A stretch of 64,000 nt of DNA from Phycicoccus endophyticus (GCF_011326735.1 NZ_JAANCN010000007.1:62001-126000); one strand, 5' to 3'. Positions 1-9,753 are shown, counted from the first letter of the stretch. A program made the numbers and translations. Notes: generated by a model from the sequence alone, not told the origin.

Positions 1-330
<330 letters not shown>

Positions 331-390
331 GGTGCTCTCGCCGCCCGGATCGGTCACCGGGCCGCGGCCACGGCGTGCGAGGCTGGGGAC

Positions 391-1152
391 ATGAGCGAGC
401 CGACCGCCCCGGGCTGGTACACCGACCCCGAGGACGCCGACCAGCTGAGGTACTTCGACGGTGTCGTGTGGACCCAGCACGTCACCCCCCGCAACCCGCC
501 GCCCCCGCCGGTCACCTCGCAGCCGCCCCCGGCGGCACCGGGCGGGCCGGCCGGCGGGCCCGGCTCGGCCGGCGGCTGGGGCGCGCCCCCCGCCTACGGC
601 CCCGCCTCCGTCGCGGGGGAGCGGCTGCCCGACGGCGACGTGCTCGCCGAGTGGTGGCGCCGGCTGCTCGCGCGCGTCGTCGACGCCGTGCTGAAGAGCA
701 TCGTGGCGGGCCTGCTCTCGCTGCCCTTCCTCGGCGATCTCTCCGCCGCCGTCGAGGACCTGCTCTCCCAGGCCGTCGCCGGCGACGCCAACCCCGACCT
801 CACCGCCCTGCAGAGCGCGCTCACCGAGGCGACTCTGCCGGTCACGCTCATCGGGCTGGCCGTCAACCTCGTCTACGAGGTCGGCTTCCTCACCTGGCGG
901 GCCGCCACGCCGGGGAAGATGCTGCTCGGCACCCGCGTGCGCCCCGCGGACGGGCCGGGCCCCGTGAGCGGCGGCGTCGCCGTCCGCCGGCAGCTCGTCG
1001 AGATCGCCACCCAGGTGCTGGGGCTCGTCCCCCTGCTCGGCCTGCCGGCCTTCGTGCTCACCGTCCTCGACCCCGCCTGGCTGCTCTGGGACCCGCGGCG
1101 CCAGACACTGCACGACAAGGTGGCCGGCACCGTCGTCGTGCTGCGCCGGTGA
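391..1152 (+). CDS. RDD family membrane protein with N-terminal DUF2510 domain
   Basis: 253 residues. Residues 6-30 carry the DUF2510 signature (GWYTDP, then RYFDG and W-T), a short actinobacterial domain often placed before membrane domains. A Pro/Gly-rich linker (about 33-75) follows, then an RDD domain with the R-x-x-D of LLARVVDAVL, three likely membrane segments, the TPGKMLLGTRV turn and a C-terminal RQTLHDKVAGTVVV block typical of the family. No enzymatic role is established; transport or stress functions have been proposed for RDD proteins. Start is ATG with GAGGCT 6 nt upstream, a weak leaderless -10. Its stop overlaps the next start by 4 nt. Confidence 0.85.
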   Translation: MSEPTAPGWYTDPEDADQLRYFDGVVWTQHVTPRNPPPPPVTSQPPPAAPGGPAGGPGSAGGWGAPPAYGPASVAGERLPDGDVLAEWWRRLLARVVDAVLKSIVAGLLSLPFLGDLSAAVEDLLSQAVAGDANPDLTALQSALTEATLPVTLIGLAVNLVYEVGFLTWRAATPGKMLLGTRVRPADGPGPVSGGVAVRRQLVEIATQVLGLVPLLGLPAFVLTVLDPAWLLWDPRRQTLHDKVAGTVVVLRR

Positions 1153-1553
1153 GCGAGGACCTGCCGGCCGGGATGCCGCCGGAGGTCGCCGAGCTCGCCG
1201 GCCGGCTGTTCGACCTGGCACGCCGCGGGTCGTCCTGGCTGCTCGACTACGTCGACGCCGGCGCGCCGATCGACCTGGCGAACGGCTCGGGCGACACCCT
1301 CGTCATGCTCGCCGCCTACCACGGACACGACGGCCTCGTCCGCGGCCTGCTCGCGCGCGGCGCCGACCCCGACCGCCCCAACCTGCGTGGGCAGACCCCG
1401 CTCGCCGGTGCGGTGTTCAAGGGGGAGCGCGCGGTCGCCGAGGCCCTGCTCGCCGGGGGCGCCGACCCGGACGCCGGGGTCCCGACCGCGCGGGAGGCGG
1501 CCGCGATGTTCGGCTCCGAGCTCGCCGCGCTGCTGCCGCCGCGGGCTCCCTGA
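1149..1553 (+). CDS. Ankyrin repeat protein
   Basis: 134 residues from a GTG that overlaps the previous TGA (GTGA), implying translational coupling to the RDD gene. Two clear ankyrin repeats are present: GDTLVMLAAYHGHDGLVRGL with GADPDRPNLRG, and QTPLAGAVFKGERAVAEALL with GADPDA, plus degenerate flanking copies. No signal peptide or membrane segment, so probably a cytoplasmic protein-interaction module. Similar small ankyrin proteins are common in actinobacteria, with unknown partners. Coupling suggests it works with the RDD protein (inference). Confidence 0.8.
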   Translation: MSEDLPAGMPPEVAELAGRLFDLARRGSSWLLDYVDAGAPIDLANGSGDTLVMLAAYHGHDGLVRGLLARGADPDRPNLRGQTPLAGAVFKGERAVAEALLAGGADPDAGVPTAREAAAMFGSELAALLPPRAP

Positions 1554-1578
1554 GGCGGGTCGCCCCCGGTCCGCCTCA
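1551..1578. terminator. Bidirectional terminator hairpin
   Basis: Perfect 8-bp arms TGAGGCGG / CCGCCTCA with a 12-nt loop lie between two convergent genes. The arms contain both stop codons: TGA of the ankyrin gene and, on the other strand, TGA of fahA. No U-tract, as is usual in very GC-rich actinobacteria. Confidence 0.6.
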
Positions 1579-2781
1579 GCGCGCCGGGCGGACCGTCCCC
1601 GTGCAGGCCCCGAAGCCGATGACCGCCCCGTCCGGCCCGGGAGCCGTGGCCCGCAGCGTCACGGTGTCGCCGTCCTCGAGGAAGGTGCGGGTGCTGCCGT
1701 CGGCGAGGGTCAGGGGCTCCTGCCCGCTCCACGTCAGCTCGAGCAGGCTGCCCCGGCTGCCCGGGTCCGGGCCGCTGACCGTCCCGGAGCCGAACAGGTC
1801 ACCCGGGCGCAGGCTCGCGCCGTTGACGGTGAGGTGGGTGAGCATCTGCACCGGCGACCAGTACATGTCGCGGTACTCGGGCCGGGAGACGACGGTGCCG
1901 TTGCACTCCACCTCGAGGTGGACCTCGAGCCCGTAGGCGGCCTCGCCGCGCAGGTAGGGCAGGGGTGCGGGGTGCTGGCGGGGGAGGGGCACGCGGGCGG
2001 CGCGCAGCGCGTCGGTCGTGACCACCCAGGGGCTGATGCTCGTCGCGAACGACTTGCCGAGGAAGGGGCCGAGCGGCACGTACTCCCAGGCCTGGAGGTC
2101 GCGGGCGGACCAGTCGTTGAGCAGGACCGTCCCGAAGAGGTGGTCGTCGGCCTCGGCGAGGTCGACCCGCCGGCCGAGCTCGGTCCCTCCGCCGACGACG
2201 AAGCCCAGCTCGGCCTCGAGGTCCAGGCGCGTGCTCGGGCCGAGGGTGGGCGCGGTCTCGGTCGGTGCCCGGCGCTGGCCGACCGGCCGCACGACGTCGG
2301 TCCCGGAGACGACGACGGTGCCGGCGCGTCCGTGGTAGCCGACGGGCAGGTGCCGCCAGCTCGGCGGCAGCGGCTCGCCGTCGGGCCGGAAGATGCGCCC
2401 GACGTTGCTCGCGTGGTGCTCGCTGGCGTAGAAGTCGACGTAGTCGGCGACGGAGAACGGCAGGTGCATCGCCACCTGCTCGAGCGGGACGAGGTACGGC
2501 TCGACGGCGTCCCGGTGGGCCGCTGACGTCAGCTGCTCGAGGAGCCACTCGCGGGCGGCGGTCCAGGCGCGGGCGCCCTCGGCGAGGAACGCGTCGAGGC
2601 TGCCCGCGCGCCACACCGCCGCGGACTCCATCCCGGCGCGCTCGGCGCAGGCGGCGAGGTCGAGGACGTGCTCGCCCACCCGCACCCCGACGCGGCGCGG
2701 GCCGCCCCCGGTCGAGAAGACGCCGTAGGGCAGGTTGTCGACCCCGAAGGGGTGCTCGGCGGGGAGGCCCAGCCAGCTCAT
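1576..2781 (-). CDS. fahA: Fumarylacetoacetase
   Basis: 401 residues, usual length for the family. It hydrolyses fumarylacetoacetate to fumarate and acetoacetate, the last step of the homogentisate pathway. The N-terminal domain (1-115, beginning MSWLGLPAEHPFGVDNLPYG) is of the FAA_hydrolase_N type. The catalytic domain shows DFYASEHHASNVGRIFR (metal Asp and catalytic His), the metal-binding EAELGFVVGGG, LNDWSARD with downstream LGKSF, and GSGTVSGP. The ATG start has an AGGAGG Shine-Dalgarno 5 nt upstream and a -10 TAGGTT further up. Transcribed toward hpd; only a DUF222-HNH gene separates it from hmgA. I see no maleylacetoacetate isomerase gene in this window. Confidence 0.95.
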   Translation of the reverse strand: MSWLGLPAEHPFGVDNLPYGVFSTGGGPRRVGVRVGEHVLDLAACAERAGMESAAVWRAGSLDAFLAEGARAWTAAREWLLEQLTSAAHRDAVEPYLVPLEQVAMHLPFSVADYVDFYASEHHASNVGRIFRPDGEPLPPSWRHLPVGYHGRAGTVVVSGTDVVRPVGQRRAPTETAPTLGPSTRLDLEAELGFVVGGGTELGRRVDLAEADDHLFGTVLLNDWSARDLQAWEYVPLGPFLGKSFATSISPWVVTTDALRAARVPLPRQHPAPLPYLRGEAAYGLEVHLEVECNGTVVSRPEYRDMYWSPVQMLTHLTVNGASLRPGDLFGSGTVSGPDPGSRGSLLELTWSGQEPLTLADGSTRTFLEDGDTVTLRATAPGPDGAVIGFGACTGTVRPAR

Positions 2782-2807
2782 CGGCGCCTCCTCGTCGACA
2801 TGCTCGC

Positions 2808-2813
2808 AACCTA
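2808..2813 (-). promoter_or_regulatory. -10 hexamer of fahA (TAGGTT)
   Basis: TAGGTT on the minus strand about 26 nt before the fahA ATG, leaving a short leader that contains AGGAGG. Confidence 0.5.
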
Positions 2814-2903
2814 CCGCGCGGTGTCGTCGGTCGCCGCGACCGGTGCCGGCAGGACGTCGAGGGCGTGCACTTCTCGGCAGGGGGCGCTGTCGGTGGTCGC
2901 GGC

Positions 2904-2909
2904 TAGGTT
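2904..2909 (+). promoter_or_regulatory. Leaderless -10 hexamer (TAGGTT) of the DUF222-HNH gene
   Basis: TAGGTT ends 6 nt before the ATG at 2916 and no Shine-Dalgarno is present, so transcription should begin at or beside the start codon. Confidence 0.6.
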
Positions 2910-2915
2910 CGGTTC

Positions 2916-4292
2916 ATGGACGGGAGTGCGGCGACAGCCACCGAACGGCCGCCGGCCGGGGCGGGCGTGGCCCGCGTGCGCCGCTCGCTCGCCGCGGTCG
3001 ACCTCGCCGCGCTCACCGACCGCGAGCGTCTCGAGCTCGTCACCGAGCTGGAGCGGCTGAAGGGGGCCGCCTGCGCCCTCCAGGCGCGGGCCGTGGAGGA
3101 GGTGCGGGCCTCCCAGACGCGCGACGGGTCGCAGGGCGCCCGGCGCGGCCTCCGGTCGCAGGACGCCCGGCGCAGCCTCGGCTCGCAGGTCGCCCTGGCA
3201 CGGCGGGAGTCGCCGGTGCTCGGCGACCGGTTCGTCGGGCTGTCGCACGTTCTCGTGCACGAGATGCCGGCCACCATGCGGGCCCTCGAGCAGGGGCTCG
3301 TCGGGGAGCGCCACGTCCTCGAGGTCGTCCGCGAGACGGCGACCCTCTCTCGCGAGCACCGCGCCGTCGTCGACGAGCGCGTCGCACCCCTGCTGCCCCG
3401 GCTCGGCTGGCGCTCCGCCGGGCGTGCCGCGCAGCGCGTCGCGGCCGAGCTCGACGCCGCCGGCGTCGTGCGCCGGATGGAGCGGGCCGTCGCCTCCCGG
3501 CGGGTCACGGTCCGCCCGGCTCCCGACGGCATGGCCTACCTCACCGTGCTCGGCCCCCTGCGCGACGTGGTCGGCGCCCAGGCCGCGCTGCAGGTCCACG
3601 CCCGGGCCGTCGCGGGCGGCCGGTGCGCCGACGAGGCCGCCGACGGGCGGGCCGCGGGTGCGGTCGCTGCCGACACCGCGCTACGGCTGCTCTCCGGGCG
3701 GGCGCGCGGCACCGTGACGCCTGTGGAGGTCCAGCTCGTGATGACCGACCGAGCCCTCCTCGGCACGGGCGACCCGCTGCGCTCGCCGATGGAACCCGGC
3801 CGCGTGCCCGGCCACGGCCCCGTCCCGGCCCCGGTGGGCCGGGCCTGGGTCCGTGCCGCCGGTGCCGGTGCGGTCTGGGTCCGGCGGCTCTACACCGCCC
3901 CCGGCGGGCGCGACCTCGTCGCGATGGACTCCCGCCGCCGGGGGTTCTCCGGCCTCCTGCGCCGTCTGCTCGTGCTGCGTGACGATGTCTGCTCGACCCC
4001 GTGGTGCGACGCGGCCATCGTCCACGCCGACCACACCCACCCTGTCCGTGCCGGAGGGCCCACCAGCCTGGCCAACGGCGCCGGGCGCTGTGCCCGGTGC
4101 AACCAGGTCAAGGAGGCACCGGGGTGGCGGGTCCACGTGGTCCGCGGCTCCCCGCTCGAGCTCGAGCTCGTCGACCCGACCGGGCGCCGCCACCGCTCCC
4201 AGGCACCACCCCTGCTCGGCTGGGGCAGCGACCCACCCCCGGGCACCTCGGCCCTGGAGAGCCACCTGGCCGCCCTGCTCGACGCCGCCTGA
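2916..4292 (+). CDS. DUF222 / HNH endonuclease domain protein (13E12-type)
   Basis: 458 residues. The N-terminal two thirds are a DUF222-type helical region ([24 protein letters not shown] and onward). The C-terminus has an HNH-like zinc site: [25 protein letters not shown], then [13 protein letters not shown]. Such proteins are multicopy in actinobacteria (the 13E12 repeat family of M. tuberculosis) and are suspected nucleases of mobile origin; no activity is proven here. Three 27-bp tandem repeats sit in the linker at residues 72-92. The ATG at 2916 is fixed by a leaderless -10. Base composition matches the neighbours, so any acquisition is old. It interrupts the fahA/hmgA neighbourhood. 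Confidence 0.85.
   Translation: MDGSAATATERPPAGAGVARVRRSLAAVDLAALTDRERLELVTELERLKGAACALQARAVEEVRASQTRDGSQGARRGLRSQDARRSLGSQVALARRESPVLGDRFVGLSHVLVHEMPATMRALEQGLVGERHVLEVVRETATLSREHRAVVDERVAPLLPRLGWRSAGRAAQRVAAELDAAGVVRRMERAVASRRVTVRPAPDGMAYLTVLGPLRDVVGAQAALQVHARAVAGGRCADEAADGRAAGAVAADTALRLLSGRARGTVTPVEVQLVMTDRALLGTGDPLRSPMEPGRVPGHGPVPAPVGRAWVRAAGAGAVWVRRLYTAPGGRDLVAMDSRRRGFSGLLRRLLVLRDDVCSTPWCDAAIVHADHTHPVRAGGPTSLANGAGRCARCNQVKEAPGWRVHVVRGSPLELELVDPTGRRHRSQAPPLLGWGSDPPPGTSALESHLAALLDAA
3129..3209 (+). repeat. In-frame 27-bp tandem repeat inside the DUF222-HNH gene
   Basis: Copies begin at 3129, 3156 and 3183 with TCGCAG; the first two are near-identical and the third is diverged after about 10 bp. 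They encode a 9-residue unit of the form SQxARRxLx, repeated before the catalytic region. 27 bp preserves the frame. Confidence 0.75.
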
Positions 4293-4301
4293 GCCGCGTC
4301 C

Positions 4302-4307
4302 TAGGGT
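4302..4307 (+). promoter_or_regulatory. -10 hexamer (TAGGGT) upstream of hmgA
   Basis: TAGGGT directly after the DUF222-HNH stop, 48 nt before the hmgA GTG, so hmgA probably has its own promoter and a short leader. Confidence 0.5.
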
Positions 4308-4355
4308 GGGCCGAGCAGGTCCGAACGGCCGACCACGACGAGGTGGAGCAGCACG

Positions 4356-5594
4356 GTGGCGTACTACCAGGCGATGGGGTCCATCCCCCCGAAGCGGCAC
4401 ACCCAGCACCGCAGGCCGGGCCGGCGCGGCCGCCCCGGCGCGCTGTACTCCGAGGAGCTCATGGGGGAGGAGGGGTTCAGCTCCGACTCCAGCCTCCTCT
4501 ACCACCGGGCCATCCCCTCGGCCACCGTCGGCGCCCGGGAGTGGGCCGTCGGCGACCTCTCGACCACCCCCAACCACCCGCTGCGGCCGCGCCACCTGCG
4601 CCTGCACGACCTCTTCTCCGCCAAGGACGTCGCGGCCACCGACGTCGTCACCGGGCGACGCCTCGTCCTCGGCAACGGCGACGTCCGCCTCTCCTACGTC
4701 GTCGCCGGAGCGCCGAGCCCCTGGTACCGCAACGCCGTCGGCGACGAGTGTGTCTACGTCGAGCGGGGCGCGGCCCGGGTGGAGACGGTCTTCGGCGCCT
4801 TCGACGTCGCCGAGGGCGACTTCCTCGTCCTGCCCCGCGCGACCACCCACCGCTGGCTGCCGCGGCGCTCGCGCCGGGAGCCGCTGCGCGCGTACTGCAT
4901 CGAGGCCGCCGGCCACATCGCGCCGCCGAGGCGCTATCTCAGCCGCTACGGCCAGCTCCTCGAGCACGCCCCCTACTGCGAGCGGGACCTGCGCCCGCCG
5001 CAGGGCCCGCTGCTCGCCGAGGACGTCGGCGCGCAGGAGGGCGACGCCACGGAGGTCTACGTCAAGCACCGCGGCTCCGGTCCCGGCGGCATCGTCGGCA
5101 CGGTCCACGAGCTGCCCTTCCACCCGCTCGACGTCGTCGGCTGGGACGGCTGCCTCTACCCGTACGCCTTCAACGTGCGGGACTTCGAGCCGATCACCGG
5201 GCGGGTCCACCAGCCGCCGCCGGTCCACCAGGTCTTCGAGGGCCCGGCGTTCGTCGTCTGCGCGTTCGTCCCCCGCAAGGTCGACTACCACCCGCTCGCC
5301 ATCCCCGTGCCGTACTACCACTCCAACGTCGACAGCGACGAGATCATGTTCTACGTCGACGGCGACTACGAGGCGCGCAAGGGGTCGGGCATCGGCAAGG
5401 GCTCGGTCACCGTGCACCCCGGCGGGCATGCCCACGGGCCCCAGCCCGGTGCGGCCGAGGCCTCGATCGGGGTGGAGTTCTTCGACGAGCTGGCCGTCAT
5501 GGTCGACACCTTCCGCCCGCTCGAGCTCGGCGAGGGCGGGCGAACCGTCGACGACGGGGAGTACGCGCGCTCCTGGGGCCGCGGGCGCTCCTGA
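4356..5594 (+). CDS. hmgA: Homogentisate 1,2-dioxygenase
   Basis: 412 residues. Opens the aromatic ring of homogentisate to maleylacetoacetate using Fe(II) and O2. The start GTG gives [19 protein letters not shown], the conserved N-terminus of actinobacterial HmgA. The C-terminal cupin contains [20 protein letters not shown], which supplies the His and Glu iron ligands, and [11 protein letters not shown], which supplies the second His; length is as expected. Together with hpd and fahA it forms most of the tyrosine degradation pathway, though the genes are not one operon: fahA is on the opposite strand. Confidence 0.95.
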   Translation: MAYYQAMGSIPPKRHTQHRRPGRRGRPGALYSEELMGEEGFSSDSSLLYHRAIPSATVGAREWAVGDLSTTPNHPLRPRHLRLHDLFSAKDVAATDVVTGRRLVLGNGDVRLSYVVAGAPSPWYRNAVGDECVYVERGAARVETVFGAFDVAEGDFLVLPRATTHRWLPRRSRREPLRAYCIEAAGHIAPPRRYLSRYGQLLEHAPYCERDLRPPQGPLLAEDVGAQEGDATEVYVKHRGSGPGGIVGTVHELPFHPLDVVGWDGCLYPYAFNVRDFEPITGRVHQPPPVHQVFEGPAFVVCAFVPRKVDYHPLAIPVPYYHSNVDSDEIMFYVDGDYEARKGSGIGKGSVTVHPGGHAHGPQPGAAEASIGVEFFDELAVMVDTFRPLELGEGGRTVDDGEYARSWGRGRS

Positions 5595-5626
5595 CCCGCG
5601 GGCGCGCCCGAGCCGACGGCGGCTCC

Positions 5627-5632
5627 TATCCT
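5627..5632 (+). promoter_or_regulatory. Leaderless -10 hexamer (TATCCT) of clpS
   Basis: TATCCT ends 6 nt before the GTG at 5639; no Shine-Dalgarno. This sets the clpS start. Confidence 0.65.
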
Positions 5633-5638
5633 GGGGCC

Positions 5639-5929
5639 GTGTCGCTCGCGCCCGTGACCGAGGAGGTCCTTCGCCCCGCGGAGGACGTGGCCCCCGACGT
5701 GCCGTGGGTGACCATCGTGTGGAACGACCCGGTCAACCTCATGTCGTACGTGACGTTCGTCCTCCAGCAGCACTTCGGCTACGCCCGCGAGAAGGCCGAG
5801 GAGCTGATGATCAAGGTGCACACCGAGGGCCGGGCGGTCGTCGCGACCGGCCGCCGCGAGGCGATGGAGGCCGACACCGAGGCCCTCCACGGCTGGGGGC
5901 TGTGGGCGACCTTCCAGAAGGACGCGTGA
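5639..5929 (+). CDS. clpS: ATP-dependent Clp protease adaptor ClpS
   Basis: 96 residues. ClpS binds N-degron substrates and delivers them to the ClpC/ClpA-ClpP protease. The core shows [20 protein letters not shown] (the N-D that contacts the substrate amino terminus), an HFGY helix, and [19 protein letters not shown] (conserved His of the binding pocket). The GTG start is supported by TATCCT 6 nt upstream. It overlaps the DUF2017 gene by one base (TGATG), the same order as Rv1331-Rv1332 in M. tuberculosis. Confidence 0.93.
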   Translation: MSLAPVTEEVLRPAEDVAPDVPWVTIVWNDPVNLMSYVTFVLQQHFGYAREKAEELMIKVHTEGRAVVATGRREAMEADTEALHGWGLWATFQKDA

Positions 5930-6537
5930 TGGCCCAGGGGTTCCGTCGCAGCGGGCGGGGCGGGCAGCGGCGCTTCGTCGCCACCCTGGACGCCCAGGAG
6001 CGTTCGGTGGTCGCCTCGCTCATGGCGCAGGTCCGAGACCTCCTCGAGCCGCCGCAGGGCCCGGGGACGGGGGACGCGGCCTTCGACGACCTCGTCGCGG
6101 GCCTGACCCTCGCCGAGGGTGGCGAGGGTCAGGAGGCGGCGTCCCTGGAGGCGGGTGAGCGCGACCCCGCGCTGGACCGGCTGCTCCCGGCCGCCCACCG
6201 GGAGGACGAGGGGGCCGCCGCCGAGTTCCGCCGGCTCACCGAGGGCGGCCTGCGTCACCGCAAGGGCAGCGCCCTCGCGGCCTCCGCCGCGGTGCTCGGC
6301 GACGGGGACCGGGTGGCCCTCGACGAGCCGCAGGCACACGCCTTCCTCACCGCGCTCACCGACGTCCGCCTCGTGCTCGGGGAGCGGCTGGGGCTGCGCG
6401 CCGACGAGGACCACGAGCGGCTGGAGGTGGCCGCCGACGCCCTGGGGGCGGACGACCCGCTCGTCCACGCGCTCGCCCTCTACGACTTCCTCACCTGGCT
6501 GCAGGAGACCCTCACCGAGGCCCTCCTGCGCTCCTGA
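5929..6537 (+). CDS. DUF2017 family protein (AosR-like)
   Basis: 202 residues, start codon overlapping the clpS stop by one base. It contains EERSVV-like [19 protein letters not shown] near residue 22 and a C-terminal [20 protein letters not shown], both characteristic of DUF2017. The M. tuberculosis homologue Rv1332, also next to clpS, is AosR, a redox-sensing transcriptional regulator acting with SigH. I see no DNA-binding motif and no Cys in this sequence, so a cysteine-based AosR mechanism cannot be transferred. Confidence 0.85.
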   Translation: MAQGFRRSGRGGQRRFVATLDAQERSVVASLMAQVRDLLEPPQGPGTGDAAFDDLVAGLTLAEGGEGQEAASLEAGERDPALDRLLPAAHREDEGAAAEFRRLTEGGLRHRKGSALAASAAVLGDGDRVALDEPQAHAFLTALTDVRLVLGERLGLRADEDHERLEVAADALGADDPLVHALALYDFLTWLQETLTEALLRS

Positions 6538-6594
6538 GCCCCGGTGTGACGCGCCAGACCGCCCTCCGGGCGAGGGCAGGTCGCCGGACGCACC

Positions 6595-6600
6595 TACGCT
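6595..6600 (+). promoter_or_regulatory. Leaderless -10 hexamer (TACGCT) of murI
   Basis: TACGCT ends 7 nt before the GTG at 6608; supports that start and a separate promoter for the murI-PDE pair. Confidence 0.6.
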
Positions 6601-6607
6601 GGGGCGG

Positions 6608-7435
6608 GTGACCGACTCACCCATCGGGGTCTTCGACTCCGGCTACGGCGGACTGACCGTCATGCGGGCGATCCTCGACCAGCTGCCCCACGAGTCGGTC
6701 GCGTACTTCGGCGACACCGCACGGGCTCCCTACGGGCCGCGGCCGATCGCCCAGACCCGCGAGCTCGCCCTGCAGTGCCTCGACCGGCTCGTCGACCACG
6801 GGGTGAAGGTGCTCGTCATCGCGTGCAACACGGCGAGCGCCGCGGTGCTCCACGACGCGCGGGAGCGCTACGACGTGCCCGTCGTCGAGGTCATCCGGCC
6901 GGCGGTGCGCCGCGCCGCCGCGGCCACGCGCAACGGCCGGGTGGGCGTCATCTCCACCCGGGGCACCCACCAGTCCGGCGCCTACCTCGACGCGTTCGCC
7001 GCGGCGCCGCACCTGGACGTCACGAGCACGCCGTGCCCGCGCTTCGTCGAGTTCGTCGAGGCGGGCGTCACCGGCGGCCCGGAGCTCGTCGGGGTCGCCC
7101 ACGACTACCTCGACCCGCTGCGTGCCCACGACGTCGACACGCTCGTCCTCGGCTGCACCCACTACCCGCTGCTCACCGGGGTCATCTCCTACGTCATGGG
7201 CGAGGACGTCACGCTCGTCTCCTCGGCCGAGGAGACCGCCAAGGACGTCTACCGGGTGCTCGCCGACACCGGGCTGCTGCGGCCGGACCACCTGCCGCCA
7301 CCGGGGCACGGCTTCACCACGACCGGCGACCCCGAGGAGTTCCGCCGGCTCGCGGTGCGCTTCCTCGGGGTGGGCTCCTCCGTCGGCCCGGTCTTCGCCT
7401 CCCCGCCGACCGTCGTCCGGGCGGGGATCGCATGA
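6608..7435 (+). CDS. murI: Glutamate racemase
   Basis: 275 residues. Makes D-glutamate for peptidoglycan by two-base racemisation. The sequence opens [17 protein letters not shown] (catalytic Asp-Ser), then has [12 protein letters not shown] with the first catalytic Cys and [12 protein letters not shown] with the second. The GTG start follows a leaderless -10. It overlaps the next gene by 4 nt (ATGA). The M. tuberculosis order is the same, except that the cysO-cysM-mec genes lying between DUF2017 and murI there are absent here. Confidence 0.95.
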   Translation: MTDSPIGVFDSGYGGLTVMRAILDQLPHESVAYFGDTARAPYGPRPIAQTRELALQCLDRLVDHGVKVLVIACNTASAAVLHDARERYDVPVVEVIRPAVRRAAAATRNGRVGVISTRGTHQSGAYLDAFAAAPHLDVTSTPCPRFVEFVEAGVTGGPELVGVAHDYLDPLRAHDVDTLVLGCTHYPLLTGVISYVMGEDVTLVSSAEETAKDVYRVLADTGLLRPDHLPPPGHGFTTTGDPEEFRRLAVRFLGVGSSVGPVFASPPTVVRAGIA

Positions 7436-8235
7436 GGCTCACCGTCGTCGGCTGCTCGGGCTCCTTCCCCGGCCCGGACTCCCCGGCGTCCTGCTACCTG
7501 CTCGAGGCCGACCACGAGGGGCGCCCGTGGCGGCTCGTGCTCGACCTCGGCAGCGGCTCGCTCGGGCCGCTGCAGCGCCACGTCGACCCCGCCGACCTCG
7601 ATGCCGTCGTGCTCAGCCACCTCCATCCCGACCACTGCGCCGACCTCCTCGGCCTCTACGTCCTGCGGCGCTACCGGCCCCAGGGCCCGCTGGCGGCAAA
7701 GCTGCCGGTCCACGGCCCGGTCGGTACCGCGGCCCGGCTCGCGGTGATGTACCACGGTCTCGAGCCGGGTGGGATGGACGGTGAGTACGCCTTCACGCCG
7801 GTCGCCGACGCCGAGCCCTTCACGGTGGGCCCCTTCCGCGTCACGCCGTACGCGGTCCGGCACCCGGTGGAGGCCTACGGCTACCGGGTCGAGGCCGACG
7901 GCGCCGTCCTGGCCTTCACCGGTGACACCGACGACTGCCCCAACCTCGACCCCCTTCTCACCGGCGCGGACGTGGCCCTGCTCGACTGCGCGTTCGTCGA
8001 CGGTCGCGACGACGCCACCCGCGGCATCCACCTCAGCGGCTCGCGGGCCGCGGCCGCGGCGGTGCGGGCCGGCGGGGTGGGCCGGCTGGTGCTGACGCAC
8101 CTGCCCGCCTGGAACGACCCGCAGACCTGCCGGGCCCAGGCCGCCGCGGTGTGGCCCGGCGAGGTCGAGCTCGCCCGCGGGGGGCTCGTCGTCGACGTCG
8201 GTGGCGCCCGCGCCGCCCGCGCCGCCGGCCGTTAG
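7432..8235 (+). CDS. MBL-fold hydrolase, Rv1339-type cyclic nucleotide phosphodiesterase
   Basis: 267 residues of metallo-beta-lactamase fold. The metal motif [13 protein letters not shown] (HxHxDH) lies at about residue 60, with later ligands in [18 protein letters not shown] and THLPAW. The gene overlaps murI by 4 nt. The syntenic M. tuberculosis protein Rv1339 was reported as an atypical class II cAMP phosphodiesterase; orthology is inferred from position and motif, and substrate is unproven. The stop codon TAG is also the middle of the rph -10 hexamer. Confidence 0.85.
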   Translation: MRLTVVGCSGSFPGPDSPASCYLLEADHEGRPWRLVLDLGSGSLGPLQRHVDPADLDAVVLSHLHPDHCADLLGLYVLRRYRPQGPLAAKLPVHGPVGTAARLAVMYHGLEPGGMDGEYAFTPVADAEPFTVGPFRVTPYAVRHPVEAYGYRVEADGAVLAFTGDTDDCPNLDPLLTGADVALLDCAFVDGRDDATRGIHLSGSRAAAAAVRAGGVGRLVLTHLPAWNDPQTCRAQAAAVWPGEVELARGGLVVDVGGARAARAAGR

Positions 8236-8238
8236 CCT
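8233..8238 (+). promoter_or_regulatory. Leaderless -10 hexamer (TAGCCT) of rph
   Basis: TAGCCT ends 7 nt before the ATG at 8246 and includes the TAG stop of the upstream gene, so one triplet serves as stop codon and promoter core. Confidence 0.65.
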
Positions 8239-8245
8239 GCTCGGC

Positions 8246-8992
8246 ATGACGCGACACGACGGACGCCCCACCGATCGGCTCCGCGAGGTGCGGCTCACCC
8301 GCAACTGGCTCGACCACGCCGAGGGCAGCGTCCTCGTCGAGTTCGGCCGCACCCGGGTGCTGTGCGCGGCCTCCTTCACCGAGGGCGTGCCCCGCTGGCT
8401 CAAGGGCCGGGGCACGGGCTGGGTCACCGCCGAGTACGAGATGCTCCCGCGCTCGACGAACACCCGCAGCGACCGCGAGTCCCGCCGCGGCAAGGTCGGG
8501 GGACGCACCCACGAGATCAGTCGGCTCGTCGGGCGCAGCCTGCGCGCGGTCATCGACACCGCGGCCCTCGGGGAGAACACCGTCGTCCTCGACTGCGACG
8601 TGCTCCAGGCCGACGGCGGTACCCGCACGGCGGCGATCACCGGCGCCTACGTGGCCCTCGCGGACGCCGTCGCCGACGCCCGGGCCCGCGGCCTGCTCGC
8701 GGCCGGGGCGAAGCCGCTGACCGGGTCGGTCGCCGCGGTGAGCGTCGGCGTCGTCGCGGGTGAGCCGGTGCTCGACCTGGACTACCCGGAGGACTCCACC
8801 GCCGACACCGACATGAACGTCGTGATGACCGGCGACGGCCGGTTCGTCGAGGTGCAGGGCACCGCCGAGGGCGAGCCGTTCGACCGCGAGCTGCTCGGCC
8901 GCCTCCTCGACCTCGCGAGCACCGGCTGCGCGCAGCTGACCCGGCTCCAGGGCGCGGCTCTCGAGGCGCCGGCTCGCGAGCGCGTCCGGTGA
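8246..8992 (+). CDS. rph: Ribonuclease PH
   Basis: 248 residues, standard length. A phosphorolytic 3'-5' exoribonuclease that trims tRNA 3' ends. Visible features: [18 protein letters not shown], the substrate-binding [18 protein letters not shown], and [20 protein letters not shown] of the phosphate/active site. The ATG at 8246 is chosen over upstream in-frame starts because TAGCCT lies 7 nt before it. It overlaps rdgB by 4 nt. Confidence 0.95.
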   Translation: MTRHDGRPTDRLREVRLTRNWLDHAEGSVLVEFGRTRVLCAASFTEGVPRWLKGRGTGWVTAEYEMLPRSTNTRSDRESRRGKVGGRTHEISRLVGRSLRAVIDTAALGENTVVLDCDVLQADGGTRTAAITGAYVALADAVADARARGLLAAGAKPLTGSVAAVSVGVVAGEPVLDLDYPEDSTADTDMNVVMTGDGRFVEVQGTAEGEPFDRELLGRLLDLASTGCAQLTRLQGAALEAPARERVR

Positions 8993-9624
8993 GCGCCCGC
9001 GTCGTCCTGGCGACCCGCAACGAGCACAAGGTCCACGAGCTGCGCCGGATCCTCGCCGACCTCGTCGAGGAGCTCGACCTCGAGGTGGTCGGCGCCGGCG
9101 AACTGGCGGAGGCGCCCGAGGTCCCCGAGACCGAGGTGACCTTCCTCGGCAACGCCCGGCTCAAGGCGGTCGCCCTCGCGCGCGCGAGCGGGCTGCCCGC
9201 CCTCGCGGACGACTCCGGGCTCGCGGTCGAGGTGCTCGGTGGCTCCCCGGGCGTCTTCTCGGCTCGGTGGTCCGGGTCCCACGCCGGCGTCGGCGCCTCC
9301 CGCGCGCAGGTCGACCGGGCCAACCTCGACCTGCTCCTGGAGCAGGTGGCCGACGTCCCCGACGAGCACCGCGCTGCCGCGTTCGTGTGTGCCGCGGTCC
9401 TCGCCCTGCCGGACGGGCGCGTCGACGGGGTCCAGGGCCGGGTCGAGGGGAGCCTGGCCCGGGCTCCGCGCGGCGAGCACGGGTTCGGGTACGACCCGGT
9501 CTTCGTGCCCACGGGGGACACCCGCACCCTCGCCGAGTACACGGACGAGGAGAAGAACGCGGTCTCGCACCGGGGCAACGCCTTCCGCGCGCTCGCGCCG
9601 GTCCTGCGCGAGCGCCTCGGCTGA
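8989..9624 (+). CDS. rdgB: XTP/dITP pyrophosphatase (RdgB/HAM1)
   Basis: 211 residues. Removes deaminated purine nucleoside triphosphates (dITP, XTP) from the pool. Shows [16 protein letters not shown] (the T-R-N-x-x-K substrate motif), the catalytic [20 protein letters not shown] region and [10 protein letters not shown]. The GTG start overlaps the rph TGA. rph-rdgB pairing is common across bacteria. Confidence 0.95.
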   Translation: MSARVVLATRNEHKVHELRRILADLVEELDLEVVGAGELAEAPEVPETEVTFLGNARLKAVALARASGLPALADDSGLAVEVLGGSPGVFSARWSGSHAGVGASRAQVDRANLDLLLEQVADVPDEHRAAAFVCAAVLALPDGRVDGVQGRVEGSLARAPRGEHGFGYDPVFVPTGDTRTLAEYTDEEKNAVSHRGNAFRALAPVLRERLG

Positions 9625-9653
9625 CCGGGACGGGCATCGGCCTCGGGTCCGGC

Positions 9654-9659
9654 TAGCAT
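9654..9659 (+). promoter_or_regulatory. -10 hexamer (TAGCAT) of tRNA-Leu
   Basis: TAGCAT ends 12 nt before the tRNA 5' end. Confidence 0.45.
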
Positions 9660-9671
9660 GCAGAACCTCCG

Positions 9672-9753
9672 GCGCAAGTGGCGGAACTGGTAGACGCGCC
9701 AGGTTTAGGTCCTGGTGCCTTCGGGCGTGCGGGTTCGAGTCCCGCCTTGCGCA
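9672..9753 (+). tRNA. tRNA-Leu (anticodon TAG)
   Basis: Class II tRNA: acceptor GCGCAAG/CTTGCGC, anticodon stem CCAGG/CCTGG with loop TTTAGGT, a variable arm, and T-arm GCGGGTTCGAGTCCCGC. Discriminator A; CCA is not encoded. Confidence 0.95.

Noticed and set aside
3681-5435. 584-codon minus-strand frame opposite hmgA
   Set aside because: Shadow of hmgA and the HNH gene; composition-driven, no start signal.
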